64,000 nucleotides of DNA from Comamonas sp. BIGb0124 (GTDB lineage Bacteria > Pseudomonadota > Gammaproteobacteria > Burkholderiales > Burkholderiaceae_C), in assembly GCF_003752175.1 (NCBI RefSeq), contig NZ_RJVF01000012.1, positions 248,001-312,000 of the forward strand, read 5' to 3'. Below, piece by piece: positions 45,455-55,041 of the stretch. The position numbers and the translations under genes are program-made. The notes beneath the pieces are model-generated. The model was not told the DNA's origin. It did no database searches and saw only the letters and a list, made by a program, of their open reading frames with translations. Within the stretch, counting starts at the first letter, position 1; the number at the start of each line of letters is the position of its first letter.

Positions 45455-45567
45455 CGTTTGGACTCCAGCCGAGAATCCAGTCCCGTTCTCGATCCGCGCC
45501 GGCCGACTGGATCTTGATCTGGATCTGGATCAATCCTGGCAGCCTCTCGCCCTGCGACAATGCACCC

Positions 45568-46737
45568 ATGATCGAGACCGTCCAAGCCCGCCCCGCCCCC
45601 GCCCCATCGCCCTTCGCCCCGCTGCAGAACGACACTTTCCTGCGGGCCTGCTGGCGGCAAGCCACCGATCACACGCCCATCTGGCTGATGCGGCAAGCCG
45701 GCCGTTACCTGCCCGAGTACCGCGCGACCCGCGAACGGGCCGGCAGCTTCATGGGACTGGCGACCAACAGGGACTACGCCACCGAAGTCACCCTGCAGCC
45801 CCTCGAGCGCTACCCGCTCGATGCCGCCATCCTGTTTTCCGACATCCTGACCGTGCCGGATGCCATGGGCCTGGGCCTGTCCTTCGCTGCCGGCGAGGGC
45901 CCCCGTTTCGAACGCCCGCTGCGCAGCGAAGCCGAGATTGCCCAGTTGACCGTGCCCGACCTGGACAAGCTGCGTTATGTCTTCGACGCCGTCACGTCGA
46001 TCCGCCATGCGCTCCAGGGGCGCGTGCCGCTGATCGGCTTTTCGGGCAGCCCCTGGACACTCGCCTGCTACATGGTCGAAGGCGCCGGCAGCAGCGACTA
46101 CCGGCAGATCAAGACCCTGCTCTATTCGCGCCCCGACCTCATGCATCGCATCCTGGCGGTCAATGCCGATGCCGTCGCCGCCTATCTCAATGCGCAGATC
46201 GAAGCCGGCGCACAGGCCGTCATGCTGTTCGACAGCTGGGGCGGCGTGCTGGCCGACGGCGCCTTCCAGAACTACAGCCTGTCGTATATCTCCCGCGTGC
46301 TTTCCCAGCTCAAGCGGGAACATGCAGGCGTTGCGATTCCACGCATCGTCTTCACCAAAGGCGGCGGTCTGTGGCTGCACGAGATGGCCGCCCTCGACTG
46401 CGAAGTGTTGGGTCTGGACTGGACAGTGGATCTGGCTGCCGCACGAGAGCGCGTGGGCGGAGATGCCGGCGGCCCCGGCAAGGCGCTGCAGGGCAATCTG
46501 GACCCGAACGTGCTGTTCGCCCCCCCACAACGCATCGAGGCCGAGGCCGTCCGTCTGCTCGACTCGTTCGGGCGCCCTCACACCGATCCCGCCACCAGGG
46601 GTCCGACGCACATCTTCAACCTCGGACACGGCATCAGCCAGTTCACGCCGCCTGAACATGTGACGGCGCTGGTCGAGGCCGTTCATCGCCACTCCCGCCT
46701 GCAGCGACAGCTGGCCAGGGCCGCGCAAGCCAGCTGA
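45568..46737 (+). CDS. hemE: Uroporphyrinogen III decarboxylase
   Basis: HemE converts uroporphyrinogen III to coproporphyrinogen III in heme synthesis. The 389-residue protein has the family N-terminal motif [17 protein letters not shown] near residue 42, the active-site aspartate region [27 protein letters not shown], and GWDW-like GLDWTVDL. Homologues are about 355-370 residues; here there is a short Ala/Pro-rich N-terminal extension. A GACAAT hexamer at 45556 ends 6 nt before the ATG and no Shine-Dalgarno is visible, consistent with leaderless initiation. Confidence 0.96.
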   Translation: MIETVQARPAPAPSPFAPLQNDTFLRACWRQATDHTPIWLMRQAGRYLPEYRATRERAGSFMGLATNRDYATEVTLQPLERYPLDAAILFSDILTVPDAMGLGLSFAAGEGPRFERPLRSEAEIAQLTVPDLDKLRYVFDAVTSIRHALQGRVPLIGFSGSPWTLACYMVEGAGSSDYRQIKTLLYSRPDLMHRILAVNADAVAAYLNAQIEAGAQAVMLFDSWGGVLADGAFQNYSLSYISRVLSQLKREHAGVAIPRIVFTKGGGLWLHEMAALDCEVLGLDWTVDLAAARERVGGDAGGPGKALQGNLDPNVLFAPPQRIEAEAVRLLDSFGRPHTDPATRGPTHIFNLGHGISQFTPPEHVTALVEAVHRHSRLQRQLARAAQAS

Positions 46738-47082
46738 ACAGGCTTGCCTAGCATAAATCCAGGCGCCACCGAGGCTTCGAGGCCCCTGGCGATCGAACTT
46801 ATGCACAAAATCGACGGCCGTTCATGCGGAGCGACCTGAGCGGTCAGGCATTGGGGAGAATGATCAAAAACACATGCAATCCATTGATTTAACTGCATTT
46901 TTATATTTATCCCCACAAACGTCCACGGCATGACAATCGGGTGAAGCCAGGGCCGCAGACCGGTATCGGCAACTCCTTTCCACAAAGTTATCCACAGTTT
47001 GCGTGAATGACTTTCAAACGTTTTTAAATCAACCACTTACCGGGCTTTTTCACCAAATCGCCTGAAAGTTCCCAGCCTGACC
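46738..47082. promoter_or_regulatory. AT-rich hemE-priA gap with DnaA boxes
   Basis: This 345-bp gap contains perfect TTATNCACA DnaA boxes TTATGCACA (46799-46807) and TTATCCACA (46988-46996), plus TTATCCCCA (46907-46915, one mismatch), all on the plus strand. Between them, about 46861-46912 is A/T-rich in an otherwise GC-rich sequence and begins TGATCAAAAA. There is no gene and no dnaA/dnaN nearby in the window. It could be the priA promoter under DnaA control, or an origin-like element. Confidence 0.5.
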
Positions 47083-49278
47083 ATGCCCGCCGTCCTGCAG
47101 ATCGTCGTCCCCACTCCCGCGCACAGCGGCCTGGGCGATGCATTGAGCTACCAGGCCCCCGCCGCATTGGCGCCCGGCACCCTGGTCAGGGTCCCGTTGG
47201 GACAGCGCGAGACATTGGGCATCGTCTGGTCGGTACAAGATCCCGGGCAACAGGCCGAAGGCGGGCACGGCCCGCTGCGCGACATCGTTGCGGTGGTGGG
47301 CGATCTCTCGCCGCTGTCGGACACCTGGCGCCAGATGGTGGCCTTTGCCGCGCAGTATTACCAGCGCTCGCTGGGCGAGGTCGCCCTGGCCGCTCTGCCG
47401 CCACAGTTGCGTGAGCTCAACGCCGAACAACTGGCTCGCCGACTCAAACCCAAACCTCCGCCCAGGAAGCCCAAAAAAAACCGGCCTGCGGACGAGGTTC
47501 CGGCCACTCGCCCCGCCGAGGCGGATACGGATACGGATGCCGATGCCGGGACCGACGTCGCTGCGCAAAACGACTCTGCCGTCACCCTCACGGCCGAACA
47601 GGCTGCCGCCTTGCAGCACTTTGCCGAGGACGAGCGGCCTGCGCTGCTGTGGGGCGCCACGGGCAGCGGCAAGACGGAGGTGTACCTGCGCCTGGTCGAA
47701 GAGCTGCTGTTGCGCGACCCGTCCCATCAGGCTCTGGTGATGGTCCCCGAAATCAACCTGACACCGCAACTGGAACAGCGTTTCGTCGAACGTTTTGCAC
47801 CGGTCTATGGCGAACAGGCCGTGGTGTCGATGCACAGCGGCATGACACCCCCTCAGCGCCTCAAGAGCTGGCTGGCGGCGCACGCCGGCACGGCCCGCAT
47901 CGTGCTGGGCACCCGCATGGCGGTGTTCGCATCGATGCCGGGGCTGCGGCTGATCATCGTCGACGAAGAGCACGACCCCAGCTACAAGCAGCAGGAGGGG
48001 GCACGCTATTCGGCGCGCGACATGGCGGTCTACCGGGCTCACCAGGAAAGCCGCCACCCGGATGCCGACGGCGCCCTGCAGCCCTGCCGTGTCTTGCTGG
48101 GTTCGGCCACGCCCTCGCTCGAAAGCTGGTCTGCCTGCGAACGCGGGCGCTACCGACGTCTCGACATGCCCAGCCGGATCGGCGCGGGCGACCTGCCGAC
48201 GGTGCGCCGTGTCGACATGAACCACCAGCCCCGGCGGGCCATCATTGCGCCGCCGCTGGTGGCCGCCTTGCGAGAGCGGCTGGCCAACGGCGAGCAGAGC
48301 CTCATCTTCCTGAACCGGCGAGGGTACGCCCCCGTCCTGCACTGCGCGGACTGCGGCTGGAAAAGCGAATGCCCGCACTGCAGTGCGTTCCGGGTGTTTC
48401 ACAAGATCGACCGTACGCTGCGCTGCCACCATTGCGGTTTCACCGAACGGGTGCCGCATGCCTGCCCGGCGTGCGGCAATCTGGACATCCAGCCGCTGGG
48501 CCGAGGCACCGAACGCATCGAGGAACACCTGGCCGAACTGCTGGCGGGGGCCACCCGCGCCGACGGCCAGCCGGCCCGCATCGTGCGCATCGATGCCGAC
48601 ACGACCAAACACAAAGGCACGCTGGAGAGCCAACTGGCCCAGGTCCATGCGGGCGACGTCGATGTGCTCGTGGGCACGCAGATGGTGACCAAGGGCCACG
48701 ATTTCCGGCGGGTCACGCTGGTGGCGGCGATCAATCCCGACGGCGCGCTCTTCTCCAGCGACTTCCGGGCACCGGAGCGGCTGTTCGCCCTGCTCATGCA
48801 GGCCGGCGGGCGGGCCGGACGGGATGCCAGCTACACACGGGCCCAAGGCAGCCGCGCCGAACTCTGGATTCAGACCACCTACCCGGCCCATCCGCTGTTC
48901 GAAGCCCTCAAACGGCATGACTTCGCGTCGTTCGCCACCGAAGAACTGCGCGAAAGGCAACGGGCCGGGCTTCCCCCGGTGGCTTTCCAGGCGCTGATCC
49001 GGGCCGACGCCCGCAGCCAGGAGGTGGCGCAGGCCTTTCTCAACGATGCAGCGGCCGCCGCACAGGGCCTGCCCGGGGCCACGGAGGTCACGCTGTATCC
49101 GGCCGTCCCCATGACGATCCAGCGCGTGGCCAACGTGGAGCGGGCACAGATGCTGCTCGAGAGCCCGACGCGCATGGCCCTGCAGCGTTTCCTGGCCGCC
49201 TGGCAACCGGTGCTGCACACGACACGGCCGAAGGGACTGATCCGCTGGCTGGTCGACGTCGATCCCCTGGCGATCTGA
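47083..49278 (+). CDS. priA: Primosomal protein N' (replication restart helicase)
   Basis: PriA recognises stalled forks and reloads the replicative helicase. The 731-residue protein has an N-terminal 3' DNA-binding domain (residues 1-110), a Walker A GATGSGKTEVY near 192, DEEH in IIVDEEHDPSYKQ, the zinc-binding cysteine cluster CADCGWKSECPHC and CHHCGF with CPACG, then the helicase C domain. Between the DNA-binding domain and ATPase is a basic then acidic linker (KPKPPPRKPKKNRP, later EADTDTDADAGTD), coded by a short hexanucleotide repeat. The ATG is at 47083, without a strong ribosome-binding site. Confidence 0.96.
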   Translation: MPAVLQIVVPTPAHSGLGDALSYQAPAALAPGTLVRVPLGQRETLGIVWSVQDPGQQAEGGHGPLRDIVAVVGDLSPLSDTWRQMVAFAAQYYQRSLGEVALAALPPQLRELNAEQLARRLKPKPPPRKPKKNRPADEVPATRPAEADTDTDADAGTDVAAQNDSAVTLTAEQAAALQHFAEDERPALLWGATGSGKTEVYLRLVEELLLRDPSHQALVMVPEINLTPQLEQRFVERFAPVYGEQAVVSMHSGMTPPQRLKSWLAAHAGTARIVLGTRMAVFASMPGLRLIIVDEEHDPSYKQQEGARYSARDMAVYRAHQESRHPDADGALQPCRVLLGSATPSLESWSACERGRYRRLDMPSRIGAGDLPTVRRVDMNHQPRRAIIAPPLVAALRERLANGEQSLIFLNRRGYAPVLHCADCGWKSECPHCSAFRVFHKIDRTLRCHHCGFTERVPHACPACGNLDIQPLGRGTERIEEHLAELLAGATRADGQPARIVRIDADTTKHKGTLESQLAQVHAGDVDVLVGTQMVTKGHDFRRVTLVAAINPDGALFSSDFRAPERLFALLMQAGGRAGRDASYTRAQGSRAELWIQTTYPAHPLFEALKRHDFASFATEELRERQRAGLPPVAFQALIRADARSQEVAQAFLNDAAAAAQGLPGATEVTLYPAVPMTIQRVANVERAQMLLESPTRMALQRFLAAWQPVLHTTRPKGLIRWLVDVDPLAI

Positions 49279-49361
49279 GAGGTTTCGCACGCCTTTCGGG
49301 ACCAGGGGCGCGGGTACGGCGCGGCGAGCCGGAACCGCAGGAAAAGGCCTGGAGGGTGTCT

Positions 49362-49640
49362 TCAGCGCCCACGCATCTGCCAGGCCTGCATGCCGCCCAT
49401 CACGATCACCAGCGCCGCATAGGTCGCCATGTGGCCGTCCCCCCCCATGATCAGCAGACCGGCCAGCAGCACCCCGCTGCCCACGGCCGCATTGATCGCG
49501 ACCCGGCATGCCCACACAGAAGCGGCGGGACGCGACCCCTTGCGGCCCACCAACCCTGCAGCCAGCCCCAGCAGCAGGGCGACCCCGCATGCCGGCAGCA
49601 CGAGGTTGACGATGTGATTGATAAATTCAAACCAGTTCAT
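49362..49640 (-). CDS. Small inner-membrane hypothetical protein
   Basis: This 92-residue protein has three hydrophobic segments: about 10-31 (LVLPACGVALLLGLAAGLVG), 45-65 (INAAVGSGVLLAGLLIMGG) and 70-85 (YAALVIVMGG). It has a Gly/Ala-rich, small-residue pattern but no motif I recognise. It is convergent with priA and divergent from hemA. Codon use is like its neighbours, so it is probably a real gene of unknown function. Confidence 0.7.
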   Translation of the reverse strand: MNWFEFINHIVNLVLPACGVALLLGLAAGLVGRKGSRPAASVWACRVAINAAVGSGVLLAGLLIMGGDGHMATYAALVIVMGGMQAWQMRGR

Positions 49641-49764
49641 TACCCAAACAACACTTGACAGCCCGAAAGGCCGGAAAAAACGGCCGCAAGCCGTTGATTT
49701 CGAATTATTTTTTCAATTTCAATAATTACTGAAAAACTTATCCGACCCAAATGGACAAGATTTC

Positions 49765-49808
49765 CGCAGGGTCGCGTGCCTGCGGCGGAAATTTTATAAT
49801 CATCAGCT
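49765..49808 (+). promoter_or_regulatory. Hairpin and -10 box directly before hemA
   Basis: CCGCAGG-GTCGCGTG-CCTGCGG forms a 7-bp hairpin (49765-49786). TATAAT, a perfect -10, lies at 49795-49800 and ends 8 nt before the hemA ATG at 49809. No Shine-Dalgarno and no TTGACA-like -35 are seen. If the TATAAT is used, the hairpin is in upstream DNA rather than in the mRNA and the transcript is nearly leaderless. Confidence 0.5.
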
Positions 49809-51089
49809 ATGACAGTCTGGGCATTGGGCATCAACCATACAACGGCGCCGCTTGATTTGCGGGGCCGTTTTGCATTTGCCCTCGATCAGCTGCAGCCGAC
49901 TTTGCTCAGCCTGCGCGACGCCATGTCGCACCGGTCGGCCTCTGCCAGCCAGGCGCCGGAAGCCACGTTGCTGTCGACCTGCAACCGCACGGAAATCTAC
50001 CTCTCCAGCGCCACCCCCGATGTCGACATGACGCTGGACTGGATGGCCCGCACGGGCGGGGTCAGCCCGTCCCTCCTGCGCAGTCACTCGTACAGCCTGC
50101 ATGGCGACGGCGCGGCTCGGCATGCCTTCCGCGTGGCCTCCGGTCTCGACTCCATGGTTCTGGGCGAACCGCAGATCCTCGGCCAGATGAAGAGCGCCGT
50201 GCGGGCGGCCGAAGAAGCCGGCGCCCTGGGCACCACCCTGCATCAGCTGTTCCAGCGTTCGTTCGCGGTCGCCAAAGAGGTCCGGACCTCGACCGAGATC
50301 GGCAGCCACAGCATCAGCATGGCCGCTGCGGCCGTGCGCCTAGCCTCGCAGTTGTTCGAAGATCTGGCCCGCACCAAGGTGCTGTTCATCGGCGCCGGCG
50401 AGATGATCGAACTGGCCGCGACCCATTTCGCGGCCAAGAAGCCGGCCCATATCGCCATTGCCAACCGCACGCTCGAGCGCGGCGAAAAGCTGGCCACGCA
50501 CTTCGGCGCCGAAGCCCTCAAGCTGGCCGATCTTCCCGCGCGGCTGCACGAGTTCGACATCATCATCAGTTGCACCGCCAGCAGCCTGCCCATCATCGGG
50601 CTCGGCGCTGTCGAGCGTGCGCTCAAGGCGCGCCGTCACCACCCCATCTTCATGGTCGACCTGGCCGTGCCCCGCGACATCGAACCCGAAGTCCAGGCGC
50701 TCGAGGATGTCTACCTCTACACCGTCGACGATCTGGCGACTGCCGTGCAGACCGCGCAGGCCAACCGCCAGGCTGCCGTGGCCCAGGCCGAAGCCATCAT
50801 CGACACCGGTGTCCAGGGTTTCATGAGCTGGATGAACCAGCGCGGCACGGTGCCGCTCATCCAGCAACTGCACAGCCAGGCCGACGCCTGGCGTGCCCAG
50901 GAACTCGCCCGGGCCCGCAAGATGCTGGCGCGCGGAGACTCCGTCGACGAGGTGCTCGAGGCCCTGTCGCGCGGCATCACCCAGAAGATGCTGCACGGCA
51001 CCATGGCCGAGCTGCACACCGGCGATGCGCTCCAGCGCGAACGCACCGCACAGACCGTCAGCAAGCTGTTCCTGCGCAAGGAACGTTAG
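49809..51089 (+). CDS. hemA: Glutamyl-tRNA reductase
   Basis: HemA reduces glutamyl-tRNA to glutamate-1-semialdehyde, the first committed heme step in this C5 pathway. The 426-residue protein begins [18 protein letters not shown], the usual N-terminus. It has the catalytic cysteine in STCNRTEIY near residue 58, the [15 protein letters not shown] segment, an NADPH Rossmann motif FIGAGEMIE, and a C-terminal dimerisation helix region. prfA follows after 180 bp, the common hemA-prfA-prmC order of proteobacteria. Confidence 0.97.
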   Translation: MTVWALGINHTTAPLDLRGRFAFALDQLQPTLLSLRDAMSHRSASASQAPEATLLSTCNRTEIYLSSATPDVDMTLDWMARTGGVSPSLLRSHSYSLHGDGAARHAFRVASGLDSMVLGEPQILGQMKSAVRAAEEAGALGTTLHQLFQRSFAVAKEVRTSTEIGSHSISMAAAAVRLASQLFEDLARTKVLFIGAGEMIELAATHFAAKKPAHIAIANRTLERGEKLATHFGAEALKLADLPARLHEFDIIISCTASSLPIIGLGAVERALKARRHHPIFMVDLAVPRDIEPEVQALEDVYLYTVDDLATAVQTAQANRQAAVAQAEAIIDTGVQGFMSWMNQRGTVPLIQQLHSQADAWRAQELARARKMLARGDSVDEVLEALSRGITQKMLHGTMAELHTGDALQRERTAQTVSKLFLRKER

Positions 51090-51269
51090 CGCCGCCTCGA
51101 CGCCGCGCAGCCTTGCAGGCGGCCTCTGCGCCGGCTCCTTCACTGGCGTTCCCGACCTGCGGCCCGGGGGTAGCCGGCGATTTCTTGCCGGCGCCATGCC
51201 TCGACGCTTTCCCCCATCAGCCAGCCTGGCGCGTGTATGCTGCGCCGTCCAGTCGATCCCGAGAACGCC

Positions 51270-52352
51270 ATGAAAGACTTCATCCGCCAGCAACTCGCCC
51301 GTTATGCCGATCGGCTGGGCGAACTGGACTTCCTGCTCTCCCGCGAAGACATCATGGGAGACATGGCGCAATACCGGCTGCTGTCGCGCGAACATGCCGA
51401 GGTCACCCCGCTGGCCAACCGCTGGGCCCGCTACCAGCAGCGCGAAACCGACCTCGCCGCCGCGCACGAACTGCTGGGCGATGCCGAGATGGCGGACATG
51501 GCCCGCGAGGAAATCGCCCAGGCCGAGAGCGAACTCGTCGCGCTCGACCAGGAACTGCAGCGTCTGCTGCTGCCCAAGGACCCGGACGACAGCCGCCATG
51601 CCTTCCTGGAAATCCGTGCAGGCACGGGCGGCGACGAATCGGCACTGTTTGCCGGCGACCTGCTGCGCATGTACACACGCTACATCGACCGCCAGGGCTG
51701 GAAAACCGAAATCGTGAGCGAAAGCCCCAGTGAAATCGGCGGCTACAAAGAAATCGTGATCCGTGTGGTCGGCGAGCAGGTCTACGGCCGGCTGCGTTTC
51801 GAATCGGGCGGACACCGGGTGCAACGCGTACCCGCAACCGAAACGCAAGGGCGCATCCACACCAGCGCCTGCACCGTGGCCGTGCTGCCCGAGCCCGACG
51901 AGGCCCAGGCGGTGCAGATCAATCCGGCCGACCTGCGGATCGATACCTACCGGGCCAGCGGGGCAGGCGGCCAGCACATCAACAAGACGGATTCGGCCGT
52001 CCGCATCACCCACATCCCGACGGGCATCGTGGCCGAGTGCCAGGACGACCGCAGCCAGCACCGCAACAAGGCCAAGGCGCTGCAGGTGCTGCAGGCGCGC
52101 ATCCAGGAGAAGGAACGCAGCGAGCAGGCGGCCAAGGATGCCGAGCAGCGGCGGGGCCTCATCGGCAGCGGCGACCGCAGCGACCGGATCCGCACCTACA
52201 ACTTCCCGCAAGGCCGGCTCACCGACCACCGCATCAACCTCACGCTCTACAAGCTGTCGTTCATCATGGAAGGCGATCTCGACGAAGTGCTGGAGGCGCT
52301 CAAGCAGGCCCGCGAGGCCGAACAACTGGCCGACCTGGAGCAGCGGGCTTGA
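51270..52352 (+). CDS. prfA: Peptide chain release factor 1
   Basis: RF1 recognises UAA and UAG stop codons and triggers peptide release. The 360-residue protein has the GGQ motif in [12 protein letters not shown] near residue 233, and the codon-recognition loop near PAT ([14 protein letters not shown]). The length is normal. The GGQ glutamine is methylated by PrmC, encoded immediately downstream with overlapping stop/start codons. Confidence 0.97.
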   Translation: MKDFIRQQLARYADRLGELDFLLSREDIMGDMAQYRLLSREHAEVTPLANRWARYQQRETDLAAAHELLGDAEMADMAREEIAQAESELVALDQELQRLLLPKDPDDSRHAFLEIRAGTGGDESALFAGDLLRMYTRYIDRQGWKTEIVSESPSEIGGYKEIVIRVVGEQVYGRLRFESGGHRVQRVPATETQGRIHTSACTVAVLPEPDEAQAVQINPADLRIDTYRASGAGGQHINKTDSAVRITHIPTGIVAECQDDRSQHRNKAKALQVLQARIQEKERSEQAAKDAEQRRGLIGSGDRSDRIRTYNFPQGRLTDHRINLTLYKLSFIMEGDLDEVLEALKQAREAEQLADLEQRA

Positions 52353-53227
52353 ACACGCACGCATCCCCCCCCCTCCACGCCCCGGACGATGCGGGCGGCC
52401 CTACGGTGGCCCAGGCCCTGCGCGAGGCCGCGATGGCCGGACTGGATCGGCTCGACGCTCAACTGCTGCTGCTGTGGGTGCTGGGGCGCATGCACGACCG
52501 CGCCTGGCTCATCAGCCACGATCGAGACATCTTGCCCGCAGCGGCCCGCGCGGCCTATGCCGGGCTCTGCCTGCGCCGGGCACAGGGCGAGCCGCTGGCC
52601 TATCTGGTGGGCCGCAAGGACTTCTACGGCCTCGATCTGCAGGTCGACGGCCGGGTACTGATTCCCCGGCCCGACACCGAGATCCTGGTGGAGTGGGCCC
52701 TCGACGCGGTCCGGCCGTTCACGGCACCGCGCCTCATCGACCTGGGCACCGGCAGCGGCGCCATTGCCCTGGCCCTGCGCCAGCAGCGCCCCGACGCCGA
52801 GGTACACGCACTCGATGCCAGTGCGGACGCCCTGGCGGTGGCCCGGGCCAATGCCGGGCGGCTCGGCCTGCCGGTGACCTTCTGGCAAGGCCATTGGCTG
52901 GCCGGCCACACCGGGCGCGGCTATGACCTCGTCGTCTCCAACCCGCCCTATATCGCCGAGGACGACAGCCACCTTCCCGCGCTGGCCTTCGAACCCCGCC
53001 AGGCCCTGACCGCCGGCACCGACGGCCTGGACGACATCCGGCAGATCGTCGAACAGGCCCGCGCCGTGCTTCGGCCCGGCGGCTGGCTGCTGCTCGAGCA
53101 CGGCTACGACCAGGCAGCCGCGGTGCGCGCCCTGCTGGCCGATGCGGGTTATGCCGATATCGAAAGCCGCAGGGACCTGGCGTCCATCGAACGCTGCTCC
53201 GGCGGGTTATTCCCAGGCGCGAGATAA
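52349..53227 (+). CDS. prmC: Release factor glutamine methyltransferase
   Basis: PrmC N5-methylates the GGQ glutamine of release factors. The 292-residue protein has an N-terminal helical domain ([19 protein letters not shown]) and a SAM Rossmann fold with [15 protein letters not shown], then the catalytic NPPY near residue 198. No ATG lies before the conserved N-terminal domain, so I place the start at a TTG (52349) that overlaps the prfA TGA (TTGA); GTG 52406 is an alternative. This overlap argues for coupled translation. Confidence 0.9.
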   Translation: MNTHASPPLHAPDDAGGPTVAQALREAAMAGLDRLDAQLLLLWVLGRMHDRAWLISHDRDILPAAARAAYAGLCLRRAQGEPLAYLVGRKDFYGLDLQVDGRVLIPRPDTEILVEWALDAVRPFTAPRLIDLGTGSGAIALALRQQRPDAEVHALDASADALAVARANAGRLGLPVTFWQGHWLAGHTGRGYDLVVSNPPYIAEDDSHLPALAFEPRQALTAGTDGLDDIRQIVEQARAVLRPGGWLLLEHGYDQAAAVRALLADAGYADIESRRDLASIERCSGGLFPGAR

Positions 53228-53330
53228 TCTCGTCAGGCTGCCGGGACCCGGTCCCGCAGCGCCGACCCTCCATTTTTCGACAGCCCACGAATGAACCGGG
53301 CACAGCAACACCAACAGGAGCGAATTGACC

Positions 53331-53654
53331 ATGAGCGATACCCAGCAACGCATCGACGACCTCGTCAAAACCAACGAGATCGTGCTGTTCATGAAAGGTA
53401 GCGCAAGCTTTCCCATGTGCGGCTTTTCGGGACGCGCCATCCAGATCCTGAAGGCTCTGGGCGTGGATGTCCGCACCCAGCTCGTCACGGTCAACGTGCT
53501 CGAGGACGACGCCATCCGCCAGGGCATCAAGGACTACAGCCAGTGGCCGACCATCCCGCAGCTCTACGTCAAGGGCGAGTTCGTCGGCGGCTCGGACATC
53601 ATGATGGAGATGTACGAAAGCGGCGAACTCCAGCAATTGCTGACGGCGGCCTGA
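53331..53654 (+). CDS. grxD: Monothiol glutaredoxin (Grx4-type)
   Basis: Monothiol glutaredoxins carry or relay [2Fe-2S] clusters. The 107-residue protein has the active site MCGFSG (CGFS-type) near residue 29 with upstream KGSASFP, the glutathione-binding TIPQLYVKGEFVGGSDI, and the usual length. The ATG at 53331 has an AGGAG 10 nt upstream. It follows prmC by 103 bp and is convergent with rsgA. Confidence 0.96.
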   Translation: MSDTQQRIDDLVKTNEIVLFMKGSASFPMCGFSGRAIQILKALGVDVRTQLVTVNVLEDDAIRQGIKDYSQWPTIPQLYVKGEFVGGSDIMMEMYESGELQQLLTAA

Positions 53655-53685
53655 CCTTCGTCTCGCCGACCCGGCCCGCTTCGCG

Positions 53686-54600
53686 TCAATAGCGGGTCTG
53701 CGACAGCTCTTCGAAGAGCTGGGTGTAGAGCCGGTAGCGGTTTTCCGAAATCTCGCTCGGCCCGGCTTCGGCCGACACCGCGGCGATGACGCCGCAGCCC
53801 GGCTCGTGGATGTGCGAGCAGTTGTAGAAGCGGCAGCGCTCCACATGCGGCCGCAGATCCGGCATGTAGGCCGCCAGTTGGGCCGGATCGATATGGCGCA
53901 GGCCAAACTCCTGGAAACCCGGTGAATCGATCAGGGCCGTGCGGCGCTCGGTGCCATCCACCCAGTACCAGGTGGTGCTGGTGGTGGTGTGGCGTCCCGA
54001 ATTGAGCGCCTGCGAGATCTCCCCCGTCTGCGCCTGTGCACTGGGCACCAGCAAGTTGACCAGGGTGCTTTTCCCCGAACCCGAAGGCCCCAGCACCAGC
54101 GTGGTACGGCCCCGCAGATGTTTGTCCAGCAGATGCTCGCGGTCGATATCGGCAGCCTCGCGCAACGACAGCGGCAGCACGCCGTAACCCATGTGGCGAT
54201 AGGGCAGCAGGCGCTGCCAGGCCCTGGCAAAGGGTTCGACCAGATCGCTTTTGTTCAGCGCGATCAGCGGCTCGATGTGCGCGGCCTCGCAGGCGATCAG
54301 CGCACGCGTGAGCTGCCCTTCCGAAAACTCCGGTTCGGCTGCGATCAGGATCAGAACCTGGTCGAGATTGGCCGCAAACGCCTTGGTCCGGATCTCGTCC
54401 TGCCGGTAGAACAGGTTGCGCCGTGTCTGCACCTTCTCGACCGTGCCTTCGTCCGTGCTGGGCAGCCAGGCCACGCGGTCGCCCACCACCACCTGGTTCT
54501 TCTTGCCGCGGGGATGGCAGATCACGCGCTCGCCGGTCGAAGTCTCGACCAGGCAGTGGCGTCCATAAGCGGCGACAACCAGGCCGGATTGTTGTGTCAT
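53686..54600 (-). CDS. rsgA: Ribosome small-subunit-dependent GTPase A
   Basis: RsgA is a circularly permuted GTPase that checks late 30S subunit maturation. The 304-residue protein has an N-terminal OB domain, the G4 motif LNKSDLV before G1 GPSGSGKSTLVN (circular permutation), a DSPGFQEFG G3 motif, and a C-terminal zinc finger CRFYNCSHIHEPGCGV. It is 24 bp downstream of the pterin dehydratase gene on the same strand, probably in one operon with that gene. Confidence 0.95.
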   Translation of the reverse strand: MTQQSGLVVAAYGRHCLVETSTGERVICHPRGKKNQVVVGDRVAWLPSTDEGTVEKVQTRRNLFYRQDEIRTKAFAANLDQVLILIAAEPEFSEGQLTRALIACEAAHIEPLIALNKSDLVEPFARAWQRLLPYRHMGYGVLPLSLREAADIDREHLLDKHLRGRTTLVLGPSGSGKSTLVNLLVPSAQAQTGEISQALNSGRHTTTSTTWYWVDGTERRTALIDSPGFQEFGLRHIDPAQLAAYMPDLRPHVERCRFYNCSHIHEPGCGVIAAVSAEAGPSEISENRYRLYTQLFEELSQTRY

Positions 54601-54624
54601 TCAGGAGATCGGAAAAAGTAGGGG

Positions 54625-54969
54625 TCAGGCCAGCAGCGCATCGATCAGCGCCGCGACCTCGAAATCGGCTTGCGACAGCCCTCCCACGTCATGCGTGGAC
54701 AGCTGCACGTCGCAACGGTTGAAATGCACGCCCAGATCGGGGTGGTGGTCCATGCGATGCGCCACCAGCGCCACCGCATTCACGAAGGCGATGGTCTCAT
54801 AGTAGTCGGCAAACGCAAACGACTTGTGGATATTCACATCGGCACCGTCGCCGCGCAGTTGCCAGCCCTGCACCTGGGCCAGTTGGGACACCACCTCGGT
54901 GGCCGTCGCCTTGCGCAGCGGCGCACCGCTGCGATCCTTGATCTTCAGTGCGGAAGCAGTCTTGCTCAT
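54625..54969 (-). CDS. 4a-hydroxytetrahydrobiopterin dehydratase
   Basis: Pterin-4a-carbinolamine dehydratase recycles the cofactor of aromatic amino acid hydroxylases and can assist transcription factors (PhhB/DCoH type). The 114-residue protein has the active-site histidines in HRMDHHPDLGV and the DVQLSTHDVGGLSQ segment. The ATG at 54969 is chosen; an upstream TTG would add five residues. No phenylalanine hydroxylase gene is nearby, so a moonlighting role is possible. Confidence 0.93.
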   Translation of the reverse strand: MSKTASALKIKDRSGAPLRKATATEVVSQLAQVQGWQLRGDGADVNIHKSFAFADYYETIAFVNAVALVAHRMDHHPDLGVHFNRCDVQLSTHDVGGLSQADFEVAALIDALLA

Positions 54970-55041
54970 GGCTATTCCTTTCAATCCTCTGCGGCCATCG
55001 ACATGGCCGCCTGCAGCCGGGGCCGTCGTGCCGGCCCGCGG

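Noticed and set aside
46738-47082. Definite chromosomal origin (oriC)
   Set aside because: Boxes and AT-richness fit, but dnaA, dnaN, mnmG and a gene-strand switch are absent, so I call it only a DnaA-box region.
47509-47560. Hexanucleotide repeat in priA as a phase-variable tract
   Set aside because: The units are degenerate and in-frame (Asp/Thr/Ala linker), so changes in number would not switch the gene off.
49765-49808. Heme or cobalamin riboswitch at hemA
   Set aside because: Only a 7-bp hairpin is visible, with no conserved multi-helix riboswitch core, and the ATG follows too closely.
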